NCBI GenBank assembly: GCA_017403285.1
Contig: JAFQOI010000082.1
Coordinates: 1-44,764, forward strand
DNA from: a bacterium
Lineage (GTDB): Bacteria; Cyanobacteriota; Vampirovibrionia; Gastranaerophilales; Gastranaerophilaceae
DNA: 44,764 nucleotides
Direction: 5' to 3'
Shown here one piece after another: positions 43,512 through 44,764 of the stretch. Position numbers and translations under genes: made by a program. Positions within the stretch are counted from its first letter, which is position 1; each line of letters begins with the position of its first letter. The notes under the pieces were generated by a model. It made no database searches. It was not told the origin of the DNA and saw only the letters and a program-made list of their open reading frames with translations.

Positions 43512-44369
43512 TTAAATGTTTTTGAACGAAAAAAGAAAACCATTGTGAGAAATACACTGTGAACAAAATGGAGTTTCTACATAACTTTTCTTTGAAAAAT
43601 CCCCAAAATCGCTACCACATTTGCCTCTATTATCAAATGATAACAATGGACATAAGAATATACCATTAATAGTTAACGTTCTACTATTTAAACATTCTAA
43701 ATTTAAATTATCAAAATTTGTTTCTTTAGATATTTCAACCATTTTGTTTTTATCAAGGAGTGGAATAATCTTAAAATTGATATCTGTTGTTTCAAAACCA
43801 AAAGAAGAACATAATGCTTTAAATTTTTCCTTTAATTCAGTTTCATCAATATCAAAATGATTTACAATTGACATAATGGGATTAAAATCATATTTAATTA
43901 GGCTCTGCATTGCGTGTAATGCTTTTCTAAAAGAACCCCTACCTCTAAGGGCATCATTTTCTTTCTCAATAAAATGGTCAATACTAATCATAAATATTAT
44001 TTCATTACCAAAGTTATTTTCTTCTTCAACTTTTCGTAAAAATCTTGCTTTTTTATCATTTATATTATGTGCATTTGTATGAATAACAACGGAAGAATAT
44101 TTTAAACAAAGTCTTAATATGTGGTTAAAATCAGGATGTAGCATTGGTTCTGCACCTGTTAAGTGAATATATTGTAATTTATTTTTATCGATTAAAGATA
44201 AATTCTGCTTAACTTTTTCTATAGGAATATAATCTTTAATTTTTTTATCTTTAAAATCAATATAACAATGTTTGCAAGATAAATTACAATTATGTGCTGT
44301 CATTTCAATATAGATTTCTTCTAAATTAGAAAGGTTCACACAAGGTGCTTTGATAATAGCGTTACTCAT
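43512..44369 (-). CDS. Radical SAM protein with SPASM-like C-terminal cysteines
   Basis: This 285-residue protein has the canonical radical SAM motif CNLSCKHC (Cys28, Cys32, Cys35), the G-A-E-P segment (H-L-T-G-A-E-P-M-L-H-P-D) and a C-terminal set of cysteines (E-C-L-N, L-C-P-L, K-C-G-S, F-C-S-Q-C) that could bind auxiliary clusters as in SPASM/Twitch proteins. SPASM members modify peptides or build cofactors. No precursor peptide or typical partner is adjacent. GAGGAT before the ATG is a clear ribosome site. The substrate is unknown. Confidence 0.8.
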   Translation of the reverse strand: MSNAIIKAPCVNLSNLEEIYIEMTAHNCNLSCKHCYIDFKDKKIKDYIPIEKVKQNLSLIDKNKLQYIHLTGAEPMLHPDFNHILRLCLKYSSVVIHTNAHNINDKKARFLRKVEEENNFGNEIIFMISIDHFIEKENDALRGRGSFRKALHAMQSLIKYDFNPIMSIVNHFDIDETELKEKFKALCSSFGFETTDINFKIIPLLDKNKMVEISKETNFDNLNLECLNSRTLTINGIFLCPLLSFDNRGKCGSDFGDFSKKSYVETPFCSQCISHNGFLFSFKNI

Positions 44370-44530
44370 TTTTTAATCCTCATAAATCTCAATATGAATA
44401 TTTCTAGCACCTATGTTTTTTTTATTAAATTAGACACTTGTATAAAATAGTAATAGCCAAAAATACAACAAAAAGATTAATTTTTTAAAGTAAAAAAGCT
44501 GATTTCCGAATTAAGAAGAAGGAGGAAATT

Positions 44531-44698
44531 ATGGCAAAAATCATTGAAAACAAAAAAGGAAGACGACAAATTAGATTAAATACAGATGACATTATTAATA
44601 TTGTAAGGGAATATCAAAACATAACTGCGAAATCAATATGTTATGAACACGCAAGAGAATTATTAGATAAATTTGATTTATATATTCCAGAAGATTAA
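44531..44698 (+). CDS. Small conserved 55-residue protein
   Basis: The protein starts MAKIIENKKGRRQIRLNTDD and ends L-D-L-Y-I-P-E-D-like (D-L-Y-I-P-E-D). It is basic at the start and acidic at the end, with predicted helices (D-I-I-N-I-V-R-E-Y and C-Y-E-H-A-R-E-L-L-D-K). A strong AAGGAGGAAA site lies 5-8 bases before the ATG. I recall similar small proteins in this bacterial group but no function. Possibly a regulator or ribosome-associated protein; this is speculation. Confidence 0.7.
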   Translation: MAKIIENKKGRRQIRLNTDDIINIVREYQNITAKSICYEHARELLDKFDLYIPED

Positions 44699-44764
44699 AT
44701 GAAAAGTGTACCTATATAGATAATTTAGTTTATAATTGCATAATGTAATGTTTTATCAAAAGGA

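Noticed and set aside
1-44764. CRISPR array, insertion sequence, rRNA or replication origin
   Set aside because: No regular direct repeats with spacers, transposase, rRNA or DnaA-box cluster were seen.

Overview
The window looks like chromosomal DNA of an AT-rich, Gram-negative (two-membrane) bacterium. The best guess is an uncultured gut lineage close to Gastranaerophilales/Vampirovibrionia (former Melainabacteria). This rests on several LPS-transport and outer-membrane assembly genes (LptC, LptA, LptD-like, AsmA-like), small conserved proteins I associate with that group, and many unrelated proteins with a short N-terminal motif ending in (I/P/N)-(S/T/N)-F-(K/R/S/A/G)-(G/A). The taxon is an inference; no rRNA is present.

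Layout. 1-3.3 kb: two tandem cobalamin-binding-type radical SAM enzymes, preceded by what may be the tail of a third copy. 3.35-7.3 kb: a 41-residue membrane peptide, then two divergent ~600-residue proteins made almost entirely of tandem IENR1/NUMOD1-like (helix-turn-helix) repeats without a nuclease; a third, unlinked paralogue lies at 33-35 kb. 7.5-14.3 kb: a four-gene cluster ending in a UshA-like metallophosphatase/5'-nucleotidase, then three leftward genes (an unknown family, a possible ADP-ribosyltransferase-like protein, and a large sugar-nucleotidyltransferase-fold protein). 14.4-21.6 kb: a SecD-head-like membrane protein with a zinc ribbon, tRNA-Arg, a MATE exporter, glmS with a coupled small ORF, serB, and a short glucan-phosphorylase-like enzyme that lacks the PLP lysine. 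21.6-25.6 kb: 5-formyl-THF cyclo-ligase, a 35-residue membrane peptide, an EnvC/NlpD-like M23 peptidase and an LptD-like protein. 25.6-32.9 kb: a phospholipase-D family protein, tRNA-Ser, an acyltransferase with a 10-G tract near its start, a giant AsmA-like protein and a small unknown. 35-44.8 kb: CstA, a divergent DXS-like transketolase, tRNA-Phe beside a structured GC-richer stretch, a GlcF-like Fe-S protein, lptC-lptA, an ArsB/NhaD-type transporter, a coiled-coil protein, a SPASM-type radical SAM protein and a small conserved protein.

How the genes work together. A clear theme is envelope building: glmS feeds amino-sugar synthesis, LptC/LptA/LptD-like and the AsmA-like protein move or insert outer-membrane lipids, the M23 peptidase remodels peptidoglycan, and the acyltransferase may decorate surface glycans in a phase-variable way. 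The second theme is a set of lineage-specific proteins with the F-G-type N-terminal motif. The most interesting candidate for an undescribed system is the family of tandem IENR1-repeat proteins: three colinear arrays of 7, 7 and 8 repeats whose presumed recognition-helix residues vary strongly, reminiscent of modular DNA-binding proteins but with no effector domain visible.

Most genes have Shine-Dalgarno sequences; a minority (lptC, the phospholipase-D gene, and possibly others) have none, and two of these have a -10 box so close to the ATG that the transcripts could be leaderless. No CRISPR array, insertion sequence, phage gene or replication origin was seen. No gene-free stretch exceeds about 300 bases once the small ORFs and tRNAs are counted.
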